Assembly: GCA_003694225.1 (NCBI GenBank)
Contig: RFKT01000209.1
Location: 1 to 5,208, forward strand
From: Candidatus Dadabacteria bacterium
GTDB lineage: Bacteria > Bdellovibrionota_C > UBA2361 > J135
Direction of reading: 5' to 3'
DNA: 5,208 nt
Positions 4,938 through 5,208 of the stretch are shown piece after piece. The translations under genes and the position numbers were made by a program. Under the pieces are notes generated by a model. That model searched no databases. It had not been told where the DNA came from and saw nothing but the letters and a program-made list of their open reading frames with translations. Within the stretch, counting starts at the first letter, position 1, and each line of letters begins with the position of its first letter.

Positions 4938-5208
4938 ATGAAAGGAACCGCTGAACGCCCTTTTCCTGGATGTCTCTCAGGGAAGAAAGCCCTTTTTTTA
5001 ACTGCCGCTGTTATTTTTGCGGTTGTCTTTGCTCTGAATAAAAGAGCCCTTCTTTCAAGCTTTGCCGATCAGTACTACGGAAGCGCCGATAGAGACGCAG
5101 GCCTTTATGTATGGCTTATAAGGGAGAATATCTCCAAGTTCAGGGAGATCGAGGCTACCGGCATAAGCCGCCTCTTTGAATTTCTCTTTGTCGATGAAAA
5201 GATACCAG
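4938..5208 (+). CDS. N-terminus of a membrane protein, cut by the window end
   Basis: The ATG at 4938 opens a frame that stays open to the last base (90 full codons). An in-frame TAG at 4926-4928 excludes earlier starts. Residues 1-17 are basic, 18-33 (ALFLTAAVIFAVVFAL) form one transmembrane helix, then NKRALLSSFADQYYGSADR and DAGLYVWLIREN follow. One helix followed by an aspartate-containing loop and a D-x-G-x-Y-x-W-x-L element resembles the start of multi-pass GT-C-type glycosyltransferases or similar large membrane proteins with an extracytoplasmic first loop. That resemblance is inference from 90 residues. No Shine-Dalgarno is visible. It is divergently transcribed from the metalloprotease gene, and codon choice (CTT, GCC, AGC, ATA) looks like its neighbours. 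Confidence 0.7.
   Translation, partial: MKGTAERPFPGCLSGKKALFLTAAVIFAVVFALNKRALLSSFADQYYGSADRDAGLYVWLIRENISKFREIEATGISRLFEFLFVDEKIP

Overview
The window looks like chromosomal DNA from a Gram-negative bacterium, AT-leaning in composition. The Gram-negative call rests on a clear ADP-heptose epimerase (hldD), the enzyme that supplies the heptose of the lipopolysaccharide inner core, and on two proteins with cleavable signal peptides. Nothing here fixes the phylum. There is no sign of phage, plasmid, insertion sequence, CRISPR array, rRNA or tRNA.

Layout from left to right. Bases 1-120 are probably the 3' end of a plus-strand gene. After a 266-bp gap comes a plus-strand exported glycoside hydrolase of the GH26 type (387-1457). 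A 332-bp gap follows; it holds a terminator-like hairpin, a GCAGGC/GCCTGC palindrome flanked by an imperfect direct repeat, a degenerate motif also found upstream of the hydrolase gene, and a good -10 box. Next is a plus-strand gene for a very acidic cytoplasmic protein that I do not recognise (1790-2464). It converges, with only 31 bp between, on minus-strand hldD (2496-3467, start moved inward to the ATG with a perfect Shine-Dalgarno). About 200 bp further, also on the minus strand, is a secreted zinc metalloprotease-like protein (3665-4873) with an HELTH motif. Divergent from it, a plus-strand membrane protein begins at 4938 and runs off the window end.

How the genes fit together. Only hldD has a firm pathway role. 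The hydrolase, the protease and the membrane protein would act at or beyond the inner membrane, so an envelope or surface-polysaccharide theme is plausible, but the genes do not form one operon and a shared function is inference. I did not find a convincing new multi-gene system. The points most worth following up are the basic loops and Thr-Glu active-site signature of the GH26-like enzyme, the unrecognised acidic protein, and the repeat-rich gap between them.
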